Source: DASQZK01 sp963732905 | GTDB lineage: Bacteria > Bacteroidota > Bacteroidia > Bacteroidales > GCA-2748055 | Reading direction: 5' to 3' | NCBI GenBank assembly: GCA_963732905.1 | Contig: CAVTBM010000008.1 | Coordinates: 372,001 to 436,000 of the forward strand | DNA: 64,000 bases | Shown here: piece by piece, positions 9,033 to 18,707 of the stretch | Layout: each line of letters opens with the position of its first letter | How positions within the stretch are numbered: the stretch's first letter is position 1 | Translations under genes and position numbers: made by a program | The notes under the pieces: model-generated | Told to the model about the DNA's origin: nothing | The model's input: only the letters and a program-made list of their open reading frames with translations | Database searches by the model: none

Positions 9033-11030
9033 TCAGAATTGTTTAAGTGCTTCAGTCACCGTTTCAACAGGAAGGTTACACGCGCCTGAACGGCAAACGT
9101 AAATTCTGTTGTGATCTTTTACAAACCTGTCGCGGAGCAGGGGATATGTACTTTTATCCCATGCTCCGGCAAATATAATCTCCGGTAGGTACATGCGGGT
9201 AAACCGTTCCCGGTTCTCTTTGTATTGAGGGCCGGTAATGACAATTTCAATAGGGTCTTGTTTTGTGAGAAGCAGAATACCTGCCCATTCGGGGAAAAAA
9301 GCGGGATGCTTCACAAGATATGGCATCACATTCTGTAACATCTGCCGGGCCATTTTTTCATACTCTATATCGTCTAAATACCGGGAGGCACGGAATAGCA
9401 CCGAAGCTAAAACAGCATTAGACGAGGGTAAGACATTATCGGTTACTTCCGTCTGACGAATAAGGGTGTCGGTTTCTCTTTCAGATACATAATAAAACAT
9501 CCCGGTTTCAGTATTGAAAAATTCGGAAATCATCTTCTCAAGAAGATGTTGAACAGTCGACAGCCAGCTTTCATCAAAAACCGCCTGGTATAACGACAGG
9601 AAAGCATCGGCTGTCAATGCATAATCGTCAAGGAATCCAGGTATATGGCTGGCCAGACTTCTTTTTACCATGAAGTCATCTTCGATCAGATTTTCCAAAA
9701 TGAAGTTACCGGTACGTAGTGCAGTTTCCAGAAAATCACGATCACCTGTCGCCTGCCATGCATCAACAAAACCTTTTACAACCAGTGCATTCCAGGATGT
9801 CAGGATCTTGGTATCGGTGGCGGGTTTATTTCTGAGTTCACGAAAATCCCTTAATTTCTTCACCGTCTCATCAATTATTTTGACAACACGATCGACCGGC
9901 AGGCCGAAGGTTTTAGCCAGTTCATCAGGCTCTTTACTGACAGCCAGAATGTTCTTCCCGGATTCCCAGTTTCCCTTCGTTGTTATCCCCCAGTAAGCTT
10001 TTATCAAATTCCCGTGGTCCCCTGCAATAACATCGATATCTGCTTTATTCCAGGTATAGTAGAGCCCTTCCTCACCAACACTGTCAGCATCGAGTGAAGC
10101 ATAATAACCCCCTTCCTTTCGTGCCAGGTCCCGTTCCAGAAAATCAGCGCTATCATAAAGGATCTTTTTGAATCCCGGTTCTTTGGTGATGGCGTAAAGG
10201 GATGAGAGAAGGCTGATGAAGCGGGCATTGTCGTATAGCATTTTTTCAAAATGCGGGACAAACCAGAATTTATCTGTGGAATATCTGGCTATGCCGCCAC
10301 CAAGCTGATCATAAATACCACCCCGGATAATCTTGTTGACCGTCAGAATTACATGATTAAGTGCCTCTTCACGACCGGAATAGTGAAAAAATTTCAACAA
10401 AAAACTATAAATTCCAGGCATTGGAAATTTGGGTACCCGCTTTAATCCTCCATCTTCACAGTCAAATTCGCTGGCCAGTTTATTGTAAATATCTCCGGGG
10501 GCCATCTCATGTTCGTACTCATTTTTTTCCTTTACCAGTTCCGAACCGGCAATACTATTTTGAAGACTGTCTGCGGATTCGTATATCTTCTGTGGCTCAT
10601 TTTTCCATATATCTGTAAGCTGTTGGACGATATCGGTCAGTTGGGCAGGGGGATAGTATGTCCCACCAAAAAAAGGTTTTGCCTCGGGCGTTGCAAAACA
10701 GTTTAAGGGCCAACCGCCGCTCCCGGTCATTAACTGAACAGCCGACATAAACACCTGGTCAATGTCTGGCCTTTCCTCACGGTCAACTTTGATACAAATA
10801 AAATTACGGTTAAGTAATTCAGCAAGTGAGACATCCTCAAACAACTCCCTTTCCATGACGTGACACCAGTGGCACGCAGCATAACCGATACTCACAAAGA
10901 TCAGCTTATTCTCATGCATGGCTCTCTCCAGGGCTTCTTTTCCCCATGGCAGCCAGTCTACCGGATTGTGTGCATGCTGCAACAGGTAAGGGCTGTTCTC
11001 ATGAACCAGGCTGTTGGTGTATTTCTCCAT
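9033..11030 (-). CDS. YyaL/SSP411-type thioredoxin-domain protein (DUF255)
   Basis: About 665 residues. The N-terminus is the DUF255 thioredoxin-like domain: NSPYLLQHAHNPVDWLPWG, then CHWC in GYAACHWCHVMERE, VDREERPDID and GGWPLNCF, followed by the family's FGGTYYPP. The remainder is the (alpha/alpha)6 barrel seen in YyaL and human SPATA20, with KFPMPG, GGIYDQLGGG and HFEKMLYDN. The open frame extends nine codons further to 11057, but family members begin near MEKYTNSL, so 11030 is preferred. No signal peptide, hence cytoplasmic. Reaction unknown; a role in thiol or sugar metabolism has been proposed for the family. Confidence 0.9.
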   Translation of the reverse strand: MEKYTNSLVHENSPYLLQHAHNPVDWLPWGKEALERAMHENKLIFVSIGYAACHWCHVMERELFEDVSLAELLNRNFICIKVDREERPDIDQVFMSAVQLMTGSGGWPLNCFATPEAKPFFGGTYYPPAQLTDIVQQLTDIWKNEPQKIYESADSLQNSIAGSELVKEKNEYEHEMAPGDIYNKLASEFDCEDGGLKRVPKFPMPGIYSFLLKFFHYSGREEALNHVILTVNKIIRGGIYDQLGGGIARYSTDKFWFVPHFEKMLYDNARFISLLSSLYAITKEPGFKKILYDSADFLERDLARKEGGYYASLDADSVGEEGLYYTWNKADIDVIAGDHGNLIKAYWGITTKGNWESGKNILAVSKEPDELAKTFGLPVDRVVKIIDETVKKLRDFRELRNKPATDTKILTSWNALVVKGFVDAWQATGDRDFLETALRTGNFILENLIEDDFMVKRSLASHIPGFLDDYALTADAFLSLYQAVFDESWLSTVQHLLEKMISEFFNTETGMFYYVSERETDTLIRQTEVTDNVLPSSNAVLASVLFRASRYLDDIEYEKMARQMLQNVMPYLVKHPAFFPEWAGILLLTKQDPIEIVITGPQYKENRERFTRMYLPEIIFAGAWDKSTYPLLRDRFVKDHNRIYVCRSGACNLPVETVTEALKQF

Positions 11031-11132
11031 CCGAAAAAAACATTTCCATTCTAACACATGTTAACCTAATAAGTTTAGATGTTCTGATATGAATGATGAG
11101 TTAAAAACAATTCCTCCCAAAAACGTAACGTC

Positions 11133-11444
11133 ATGAATCACAAAGTTGCAACCCATTATGACACTGTCAGGAAGTTCCATCCTGATTATCTGAATGCTGT
11201 AGAAAAACTTGGGGATGCTGCAAAAGAAGCCGGTCCTTTGGATGAAAAAATGGCCCAGTTACTTCAGTTGGCCGCTTCCATCGCGCTGAGATCGGAAGGT
11301 GCCACTCACAGTCATACCAAAAGAGCCCTGGAAGCAGGTGCCACACACGATGAAATAAGGCATGCCGTACTTCTTCTTACCAATACCATCGGATTTCCTA
11401 ATGTAATGGCAGGGATGAGCTGGGTGAATGATGTGCTGGAATAA
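11133..11444 (+). CDS. Carboxymuconolactone decarboxylase/AhpD-like small protein, lacking the CxxC
   Basis: A 103-residue all-helical protein of the CMD/AhpD family. Conserved features: MAQLLQLAASIALRSEG, then HSHTKRALEAGATHDEIRHAVLL. In peroxidase-active AhpD relatives a CxxC-xxH motif follows the glutamate; here the segment is EGATHSHT with no Cys in the protein, while the Glu and a His remain. A disulfide-reductase role is therefore unlikely. It could act as a decarboxylase-like or non-redox binding protein. It is divergent from the YyaL-type gene. Confidence 0.82.
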   Translation: MNHKVATHYDTVRKFHPDYLNAVEKLGDAAKEAGPLDEKMAQLLQLAASIALRSEGATHSHTKRALEAGATHDEIRHAVLLLTNTIGFPNVMAGMSWVNDVLE

Positions 11445-11472
11445 GTTTATCACGTTTACCGGATTGTGAACC

Positions 11473-12216
11473 TTATATCGTCCACAATAACCCTAAGTAA
11501 GATGTGAAGAATCTTTCATTCGTCAGGCTGTGGCCAAACGAGAATATAAAATGAAATTTTTCACTGGGATTCAATGAGCCGCCTAAATTAAAAGCTGTTA
11601 CCGATTTACTGTCGACGGCATCAGCCGACTGATAATACAACTCTCCACCTAGTGTCACTACCGGGGAAAAATCATACTGCAATTCCCATCCGGTGAAAAC
11701 GGAGTTTTTGTTACCCGGCCCGGGATTAAACGTGTATCCTGCGCCCCCGTAAGTTGTCAGGTTACGCCATGACTTCTGAACCCATACCGGAATAAAAACC
11801 TTCACCTTTCCGTCGCTGAATTCACTGTTCTTTACTGTGGGCACCTGGATAATCGGAAAAGTACCAACCTGTGGCCGTTTATCGGTTTCTTTAAGAAAAC
11901 GCAATTTAAAACCCAGTTCGGTATCCGCATACCCGAACGTTGAGCCGTGATGAACAACATAGGTATAGTTGAGCGGAAGGAGAAGGTGAATCTGGGTTCC
12001 CGGAATTATGCCGTAATTTACCTCGAAGTGAGGCGATGTTCCGGACCAGACATTCGGAGTCATCGTACTAATGGAAGAAATATAATACTCCCAGTGATGA
12101 AATGGCACCGGCTCGGGATCATCAGTCAGGAACGGTGGCCCGCCAAATACCGGCTGGACCGAAAATAAAAGTATTCCGCTCAGGAAAACGGCATTTCTCT
12201 TATTGAATATTTTCAT
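11473..12216 (-). CDS. Predicted outer-membrane beta-barrel transporter-like protein
   Basis: A 247-residue exported protein. A signal peptide (about 1-25, ending QPVFG) precedes GGPPFLTDDPEPVPFHHWEYY, the start typical of the PF13557 family of putative outer-membrane transporters. It then alternates amphipathic strands with aromatic girdle residues and ends on a terminal aromatic strand (SYLGLLWTI), as barrels do. No catalytic motif. A small 8- to 12-strand channel or uptake porin is the likely role. Monocistronic, tail-to-tail with the AhpD-like gene. Confidence 0.72.
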   Translation of the reverse strand: MKIFNKRNAVFLSGILLFSVQPVFGGPPFLTDDPEPVPFHHWEYYISSISTMTPNVWSGTSPHFEVNYGIIPGTQIHLLLPLNYTYVVHHGSTFGYADTELGFKLRFLKETDKRPQVGTFPIIQVPTVKNSEFSDGKVKVFIPVWVQKSWRNLTTYGGAGYTFNPGPGNKNSVFTGWELQYDFSPVVTLGGELYYQSADAVDSKSVTAFNLGGSLNPSEKFHFIFSFGHSLTNERFFTSYLGLLWTI

Positions 12217-12403
12217 GATCCGGAATTTTCTTCATAACCAAACAGCCTGCAAACTTCTTAAGTAACATTTTATATGGAATCAGGTTCAGCATAAAAATGC
12301 ATGGTCTCCGAAATCTCAATTCAAATACCCGGATTTTTTAGCACATTCATCGCCGAAAATTCTCGTTCATCCATATTTTTTTTACACTTTCCGAAGTCTG
12401 TCC

Positions 12404-12411
12404 TATTTTTG
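12404..12411 (+). promoter_or_regulatory. Candidate -7 box TATTTTTG
   Basis: Matches the Bacteroidota TAnnTTTG consensus. It predicts transcription starting near 12418, just ahead of the ATG at 12424, which argues against a start codon at 12301. No good TTTG -33 element is present. Confidence 0.4.
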
Positions 12412-12423
12412 ATCAAAATATTA

Positions 12424-14817
12424 ATGATCAACAAGATGAAAACATTCTGCTTTACCTTCCTTTTAGTCATATCTCTTTGCTACAGAGCCTTTGCCGATGA
12501 GGGCATGACACAGGATATCATCGGGACGGTTGTCGATAAGGTAACGGGCCAGCCTCTGATCGGAGCAACAGTCGTTGTGCCTGGTTCGGATCCTTTAATC
12601 GGAACTATAACAAATGAGAACGGTTTCTTCAGATTAAAAGAGGTGCCTCTTGGCCGCCGGTCTGTCGAAGTGAGCTATGTAGGCTATAATAAATGCATCT
12701 TACCTAATCTTTTGCTTATCAGCGGAAAGGAAATGGTGGTGACGGTTAAGCTGGAAGAAAAGGCATTCGATATCCAATCCATTACCGTTAAACCGAACCA
12801 AAAAAAGGAAGGTACTATTAACGACAATGCGATAGTCAGTGCCCGGACATTCTCCGTCGAAGAAACGGAACGCTTTGCCGGCAGCCTGGGCGATCCTGCA
12901 CGTATGGTGGCTAACTATGCGGGGGTGATGACACAGAACGATTCCAGGAATGACATTATCATCCGCGGTAATTCCCCTATTGGAGTGCTCTGGCGGCTTG
13001 AAGGCATCGAAATTCCGAATCCTAACCATTTCGGCGCTCTTGGTACAACAGGGGGCCCTGTAAGCATGATCAATAACAACTTACTGGCAAACAGCGATTT
13101 CTTAACCGGTGCCTTCCCGGCTGAATATGGAAATGCAGTTGCCGGTGCTTTTGATCTGAAGCTGCGGTCAGGAAATAATCAAAAAACAGAATATACGGGT
13201 CAGATCGGATTTAATGGTTTTGAAGCAGGCGTGGAAGGTCCTGTCAAAATCAGGGATCACGGCCCAAATCCCAGCTACCTTGCAAATTTCCGGTATTCAA
13301 CCCTTGAAGTTCTCAGTAAACTGGGATTCAATTTCGGTACCGGTACTGCCGTACCAAAATACAAGGACTTCACTTTTCTGCTGGATATCCCGGGAACAAA
13401 AGCCGGTCGCTTCAAAATTTTCGGCCTCTGGGGAAACAGTTATATTGAACTGGGTCGCGATATCGCAGATACCACTGAGAACTCCTATACAGCGAAGGGT
13501 GTTGCAACCGATTTCGGATCCGGACTTACAGCCATTGGCCTGAGCCATGTTTATTTTCTGAATGAAAAATCAAAAATAAAAACCACCATTTCATGGCAAC
13601 AAACCAAATCCAGAGCTGTCCTGGACTCTCTGCTGGAAAGGGGAGCCGTCACCAAACCCTATATAAGAAATACGGAAGGCGAAGATAAATTTTCCGTTTC
13701 ATCACAGTTCAGCAGGAAAGTCAATTCCAGGAATGACTATAATATTGGTTTCATCGCTGACCTTTATTCCGTCAGGTACCTGGATAGCATCCAGAGTAAT
13801 GAATACCAGAAATTTATAACTTACGCCGATATTAACGGAACAATGTTTCTGTTCCAGGGATACGCACAATTCAGGCACAGATTCAGTAATAGCTTTACGT
13901 CTGTCACAGGTTTGCATCTTCAGTATGCCGGACTTAACAAAGAAACGGTCATAGAGCCCAGACTGGCACTGGAGTGGAGTTTCAGGCCAAACCAATCCCT
14001 TAACCTTGGATTTGGTATGCATAGCCAGCTACAGCCCCGTGTCGTATACTTCTACCAGAACTATGATGCTTCGTCAGAAACCTATAAGACCACGAACAAC
14101 GCCCTGGGTTTCACCCGTAGCAACCACTTCGTCGCAGGTTATAACCTGATGGTAACAAAGGACATACGATTTAAACTTGAAAGCTATTACCAGCAACTCT
14201 ACCGGGTTCCCGTTAAAGCTTCCTTTGGTGAATTTTCCATGCTGAATGCCGGAGATAATTTCGGCATGCCAGCTGAAGACAGTTTGATTAACAAGGGTAA
14301 GGGACGTAATTACGGAATCGAGGTTACCCTTGAAAAATTCCTGAGCCATGGCACATACTTCCTCTTTACCACCTCAATATTTGATTCAAAATATATGGGA
14401 ACTGACGGGATATGGCGGAATACTGCTTTTAACGGGAATTATGTACTGAATCTCCTTGGCGGATATGAATTGCAGCTTGGAAATAAGACCATGTTAACGG
14501 TAGACCTTAAAACCGTTGTTGCCGGAGGACGCAGATATGTTCCTGTAAAAATCCCCGAATCCATGGTAGCAAGAGAAGTGGTGTGGGATTGGTCACAGGC
14601 TTATGCCAGAAGATACGATCCATATTTCAGAGCAGATCTGAGATTTGGTCTGAAACTCAATGGCAAGGGTTTCAGCCAGGAATGGGGAATAGACCTGCAA
14701 AATATCACGGGTTATAAAAGTCTGTTTATGGAAGGATTTGATGTTACAACAGGTGACGTTTATAAGACTTACCAGCAAGGATTTATACCAATGGTTCTTT
14801 ACCGGATAAGATTCTGA
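12424..14817 (+). CDS. TonB-dependent outer-membrane receptor with carboxypeptidase-regulatory-like domain
   Basis: About 797 residues from the ATG at 12424, or 793 from 12436, where the signal peptide KTFCFTFLLVISLCYRAFA begins. The frame is open back to 12301, but those codons do not look like a leader. Next comes a CarboxypepD_reg-like beta-sandwich (GTVVDKVTGQPLIGATVVVPG ... YVGYNK), then the TonB plug (NDIIIRGNSPIGVLWRLEGIEIPNPNHF, FPAEYGNAVAGAFDLKLRSG) and a beta-barrel ending in a C-terminal aromatic (LYRIRF). No SusD partner follows, so a polysaccharide-utilisation locus is unlikely. It is trailed after 33 bases by the histidine kinase, so the receptor and LytSR genes may be one transcript. 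Confidence 0.9.
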   Translation: MINKMKTFCFTFLLVISLCYRAFADEGMTQDIIGTVVDKVTGQPLIGATVVVPGSDPLIGTITNENGFFRLKEVPLGRRSVEVSYVGYNKCILPNLLLISGKEMVVTVKLEEKAFDIQSITVKPNQKKEGTINDNAIVSARTFSVEETERFAGSLGDPARMVANYAGVMTQNDSRNDIIIRGNSPIGVLWRLEGIEIPNPNHFGALGTTGGPVSMINNNLLANSDFLTGAFPAEYGNAVAGAFDLKLRSGNNQKTEYTGQIGFNGFEAGVEGPVKIRDHGPNPSYLANFRYSTLEVLSKLGFNFGTGTAVPKYKDFTFLLDIPGTKAGRFKIFGLWGNSYIELGRDIADTTENSYTAKGVATDFGSGLTAIGLSHVYFLNEKSKIKTTISWQQTKSRAVLDSLLERGAVTKPYIRNTEGEDKFSVSSQFSRKVNSRNDYNIGFIADLYSVRYLDSIQSNEYQKFITYADINGTMFLFQGYAQFRHRFSNSFTSVTGLHLQYAGLNKETVIEPRLALEWSFRPNQSLNLGFGMHSQLQPRVVYFYQNYDASSETYKTTNNALGFTRSNHFVAGYNLMVTKDIRFKLESYYQQLYRVPVKASFGEFSMLNAGDNFGMPAEDSLINKGKGRNYGIEVTLEKFLSHGTYFLFTTSIFDSKYMGTDGIWRNTAFNGNYVLNLLGGYELQLGNKTMLTVDLKTVVAGGRRYVPVKIPESMVAREVVWDWSQAYARRYDPYFRADLRFGLKLNGKGFSQEWGIDLQNITGYKSLFMEGFDVTTGDVYKTYQQGFIPMVLYRIRF

Positions 14818-14850
14818 TTTTAATATGTATCTTATTCCCATATTTCAAAG

Positions 14851-15864
14851 ATGAAAAATTATACGTTCAAAAGGATGATCCTGCTGATCCTGCTTTCCGG
14901 GGTTATTATCAGTGCAGTATATCTTCTGGCTCACAAAGGAGAGATAAACAGGGACAGCTTCTTGCATTTTGGGCACGGGATCATTATGACAGCCGGCCTT
15001 TGGCTGGGATGTATGGGTATTGTGAATTTCCTCTGGAAACACTATCCATGGGAACAGACACCGGTAAAGCATCTTGTGTTCGAAATCGTCCTGATAAGCC
15101 TGTATGTTACTTTATTTGGAGGCTTGGCAGTTTATGTGGGTCGGCGGGCCGGTATAAATTTTAAGGTTGAAAACCCGGTTCTCGAAATATTTGTCACATA
15201 CCTGATCACCTATTTTATCACGGCTATTCACGAAGCTGCATTTTTCTACATACAATGGAAGGAAAATTTTTCAAAATCTGTCAGGCTTGAAAAAGCAAAC
15301 ATTGAAGCCAATTATGAAACCCTGAAAGCCCAGGTTAATCCTCACTTTCTCTTTAACAGCCTGAATACCCTGATAACGATTGTGGATGATAATCCGGAAG
15401 CTGTGAGGCATATTCAGAATATGTCGTCCTTCCTGAGATATATCCTGAGTAACAGAGAAAAAGAACTGGTGCATCTGCGGGATGAAATGGAAATGATTGA
15501 AAAGTATATCGGCATTCAGAAATCCAGGTTCGGGGATTCTCTTCTCTTTAATAATGAAGTCAAGGAAGTTCATTATCTTTATCTCATTCCGCCTTTGTCG
15601 GTGCAGATCCTCGTAGAAAATTGCATCAAGCATAATATGATGTCTTTGGAAAAGCCTTTGACAATCAGGATAAAGTCGGAAGGGGAGAAGCTTACTGTTG
15701 AAAATAATAAACAACTGAGAACAGAAAGAGTGGAATCAACCGGGCACGGATTAGAAAACATCAGAGAGAGATTCCGGTTTTTTACCCAGCGAAAAATAGA
15801 CATTGTTGAAACAGTTGACATGTTCCGGGTAGAGATCCCACTTTTAACCTTATCATCTGTATGA
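14851..15864 (+). CDS. LytS-type membrane sensor histidine kinase
   Basis: A 337-residue kinase of the HPK8 (LytS/YehU) class. Four predicted membrane helices lie in the first 145 residues. The His_kinase domain follows: the phospho-acceptor histidine in QVNPHFLFNSLNTL (near 165), LVENCIKHN (N-box near 255), and the ATPase G-box GHGLENIRERF (near 297). There is no periplasmic sensor domain, so it probably senses membrane state or a partner, perhaps the adjoining TonB receptor. Its TGA overlaps the ATG of the response regulator (ATGA at 15861), so the two are coupled. Four-helix LytS kinases of this kind are abundant in Bacteroidota. Confidence 0.92.
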   Translation: MKNYTFKRMILLILLSGVIISAVYLLAHKGEINRDSFLHFGHGIIMTAGLWLGCMGIVNFLWKHYPWEQTPVKHLVFEIVLISLYVTLFGGLAVYVGRRAGINFKVENPVLEIFVTYLITYFITAIHEAAFFYIQWKENFSKSVRLEKANIEANYETLKAQVNPHFLFNSLNTLITIVDDNPEAVRHIQNMSSFLRYILSNREKELVHLRDEMEMIEKYIGIQKSRFGDSLLFNNEVKEVHYLYLIPPLSVQILVENCIKHNMMSLEKPLTIRIKSEGEKLTVENNKQLRTERVESTGHGLENIRERFRFFTQRKIDIVETVDMFRVEIPLLTLSSV

Positions 15865-16619
15865 TGAAAGTTCTAATCATTGAAGACGAAAAGGCAGCAG
15901 CACACCGTCTCGAAAAGCTTCTGCTTACTGCCGACCCTTCGATAGAGATTGCGGCAAAACTGGAAAGTATTTCCAAATCTGTTGAATGGCTTACCATCAA
16001 TCCCCCGCCTGATTTGATCATGCTTGATATCCAGCTCACCGACGGCCAGAGTTTTGAAATATTCCGGCAGATAAAAATTGATTCATTTATCATCTTCACT
16101 ACGGCTTATGATGAATATGCCATTAAAGCCTTTGAACTCAACAGCATTGATTACCTGCTGAAGCCGGTGGAGTACGAAAAACTTGAACAGAGTCTGGAGA
16201 AATTCCGGAGATTGAAAATGACAACGCCCGGTATCAGTCTCGAAAATGTGTTAAGTATCCTGGAAAACAATGAACGAAAGTATAAGAAACGGTTTCTGGT
16301 CAATGCCGGTAAAGGAATCAGATCTGTGGAAGTTTCTGAGGCAGCCTGGTTTATTTCAACCGGAAAAGCCACATTCCTCTGCACAACAGGAAGTGTTTGG
16401 TATCCGGTGGAATTCTCGCTCGACAATCTTGAAAATATCCTCGATCCCGACAGATTTTTCAGGATAAACAGACAGTATATCGTCAGCTTCAATGCGATAG
16501 GAAAAATGCATATCCTCTCAAAAAGCCGGATCAAACTGGAGATCAATCCCTCTCCTGACGAAGATATTTATGTAAGTACCGCCAGGGCCCATCTATTCAG
16601 AGAATGGCTCGACAGGTAA
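15861..16619 (+). CDS. LytTR-family DNA-binding response regulator
   Basis: A 252-residue response regulator. The receiver domain (about 1-120) shows the acidic pair in IIEDEKAA, the phospho-acceptor Asp in LIMLDIQLTDG, the conserved Thr in FTTAYDEYA and the Lys in YLLKPVEYEKL. A C-terminal LytTR domain (about 150-250) includes FLVNAGKGIRSVEVSEAAWF and FRINRQYIVSF. LytTR domains bind direct repeats of about 9-10 bp; targets cannot be predicted here. It is the cognate partner of the overlapping LytS kinase and converges on the BlaR1-like gene with only six bases between stops. Confidence 0.93.
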   Translation: MMKVLIIEDEKAAAHRLEKLLLTADPSIEIAAKLESISKSVEWLTINPPPDLIMLDIQLTDGQSFEIFRQIKIDSFIIFTTAYDEYAIKAFELNSIDYLLKPVEYEKLEQSLEKFRRLKMTTPGISLENVLSILENNERKYKKRFLVNAGKGIRSVEVSEAAWFISTGKATFLCTTGSVWYPVEFSLDNLENILDPDRFFRINRQYIVSFNAIGKMHILSKSRIKLEINPSPDEDIYVSTARAHLFREWLDR

Positions 16620-16625
16620 ATTCTG

Positions 16626-18707
16626 CTATGGTTTCTTGTTCTCTTTCTCCTGCTCAAGTTCCTCTAAAGTACGTTCCAGATTTTCCTGCGCCTTCTCAAG
16701 TTCCTGACGCGACTCTTCAATATTTATATTCAAACTGTCAAGATTTATTGACTGGATCGATTTCAGTGCGTTCTCAATATTTTCCTGCAGACCGGGCAGA
16801 TGAATGATATTCATTCTTAATCCCGTTGAGTCGGGGAGGAATAACCTGGCTGAATTCAGCCCGGCATAAGCAGCCGGTGAAATACTGTCCCAGTCTATAT
16901 TGTCCAGAGCTTTTTGTACTTGATCGAGATTCATCTGTCTTAACTCCAGTTTCATGTGGGTGCACGAACTGTCTAAACCGGTGGAAATATCACAGTCTAT
17001 TCCATTGAGCGATTTTTCAATCATGATATTCAATGAGTCGGCATTTATGCCATTGATGGCTTTCCTGCTTTTTTCAATTTCAATACGGATTTTGCCCGTA
17101 TTCAATTCTTTTTGTGCCCTATCAATTTCACCTTGAAGCTTTTTCATCTCTTCCTCCGTCAGAGAATTCCTTAACGTCATTTTCAGACTGTCGAAGTTAA
17201 TCTTATCCAACTGCTGCCTGACAGATTCCATTTCCTGCCTTAAGCTGTCACCATCGATCCTGCTGACAGAGATCTCCACCTCCCTGCGATTTCTGGCCGT
17301 ATCTTTTTGTATTTCTTTTACAATCTTTTCAATGTTGATCCTTACATTTGTTCCGTCCAGTGAATCTTTACCAGCCCCGGCTGCTGCAGTTTCGGTCTGC
17401 GTTTTTGTCAGCATATCACCAGCCCTGGCAATAACATCCTTGTAATGCGAATATTTCGATTCCGGAATAATTTTGCCATCCACCCTGAACAGGTCAAGTT
17501 TATCATTTTTATACTGCAATTCATACGTGTGATTGTTGCCCTTTTTATCTTCCTGTCTGATGACTACCTTGCGCTCATCAATTTTAACAAGCGAATCAAC
17601 GGGAGCTGTGCCCGGCTTAAATTGTGACAGTGAAAGGACAACGCTTTTTCTGCCTTCATTTCTGTCTACTCCGATTTTATTCATGGCTGCAGCACCTGTA
17701 ACAAGGAGAAGCCCGAAGCCGGCAAGAATGATGACTCCCGCCAGTAATTTATCTGATATTTTTGTTTTCATGGTGTCCTGTTTTAATATTCGTTTTATTC
17801 TTTCGAGAAGACTCTGCCTTCCCTTCATCAAAGCCACAGCAGGGTAGGAGCGGCTAAGTCTGAGTTCGGCCATTGTGGCCAGTGCTCTTGCATAGGTTTC
17901 TTTTCCGGGGCAACATGCAAGAGCCATATCATCGCAGCAGTTCTCCCTTTCATTCCTGATGCGGGCAGAAATGAGGTAAATCGCCGGATGATAAAAGAAA
18001 ATGATTTCAATAACAGACTGAATTATATTGAAAAGAAAATCGTGGCGCCGGATATGGGCAAGTTCATGCGCAAGGATAACTTCAGCCTGGTCAAATGGCA
18101 TGTTGGCAAAAAAACCTGCCGGTACAATGATAACCGGACGTAAAAACCCAATCACTTCCGGAATTTTAACAATCAGGGATTCCAGAAGCCTGACCTTCTG
18201 CAATACTCCGGCTCTTTTACACAGTTCACAAAATTTTATCAGGATCTCCGGAGCCGGTGATCCGACACCCTTCCTCCTGTGAGTCCGGAGATAAAATGAC
18301 CCGGTGAGCAATCTGAGGCTCAGCAGTGCCAGGCCGCTAAAATACATCAGAACCACCCACGGCAGAATAGTAGACAGGCTTTTGCCTGTCAAGACGGGAG
18401 TCCTGATTGCTCCGGTAGTACCTGGAATGCCGTGGTGAGCATACCCTTTTAAGGGCAACATCTGGTCAATGGTGACCAGACCGGAAGGCCCCGGCTTGTA
18501 ATAAATAATGAAGGTGACAAAAGACAGAACCAGGGTGGTGATCAAAGAGTACGCTGCCAGCTTGTATTTTATCTCAGGAACAGCCGTGCCAAGCATCTTC
18601 AGCGTCAGCCGCATAATAAAATATACCAGGGCGACCTGCCACAGTGAATGAACGATTGTCATTCCAATGGCATAAACCAGGTTGTACTTTATGAACGGAG
18701 CTATCAT
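16626..18707 (-). CDS. BlaR1/MecR1-like M56 membrane metallopeptidase with a repeat-containing C-terminus
   Basis: A 693-residue membrane protein. It has about four helices in the first 350 residues, with the zinc motif HELAH near 213 and the downstream NERENCCDD that completes the M56 active site. In BlaR1 this protease cleaves the BlaI repressor when the sensor is triggered. The C-terminal periplasmic half is not a penicillin-binding domain. After GAAAMNKIG it is charged and coiled-coil-like, with a recurring short motif of the form IN-x-DSL (INFDSL, INADSL, IDWDSI, INLDSL). The signal sensed is therefore unlikely to be a beta-lactam bound covalently. Start overlaps the end of the BlaI-like gene (4 bases), so they form a coupled regulatory pair. 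Confidence 0.88.
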   Translation of the reverse strand: MIAPFIKYNLVYAIGMTIVHSLWQVALVYFIMRLTLKMLGTAVPEIKYKLAAYSLITTLVLSFVTFIIYYKPGPSGLVTIDQMLPLKGYAHHGIPGTTGAIRTPVLTGKSLSTILPWVVLMYFSGLALLSLRLLTGSFYLRTHRRKGVGSPAPEILIKFCELCKRAGVLQKVRLLESLIVKIPEVIGFLRPVIIVPAGFFANMPFDQAEVILAHELAHIRRHDFLFNIIQSVIEIIFFYHPAIYLISARIRNERENCCDDMALACCPGKETYARALATMAELRLSRSYPAVALMKGRQSLLERIKRILKQDTMKTKISDKLLAGVIILAGFGLLLVTGAAAMNKIGVDRNEGRKSVVLSLSQFKPGTAPVDSLVKIDERKVVIRQEDKKGNNHTYELQYKNDKLDLFRVDGKIIPESKYSHYKDVIARAGDMLTKTQTETAAAGAGKDSLDGTNVRINIEKIVKEIQKDTARNRREVEISVSRIDGDSLRQEMESVRQQLDKINFDSLKMTLRNSLTEEEMKKLQGEIDRAQKELNTGKIRIEIEKSRKAINGINADSLNIMIEKSLNGIDCDISTGLDSSCTHMKLELRQMNLDQVQKALDNIDWDSISPAAYAGLNSARLFLPDSTGLRMNIIHLPGLQENIENALKSIQSINLDSLNINIEESRQELEKAQENLERTLEELEQEKENKKP

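Noticed and set aside
12301..12423. Extended N-terminus of the TonB receptor
   Set aside because: Codons before 12424 precede the signal peptide and the likely promoter lies inside them.
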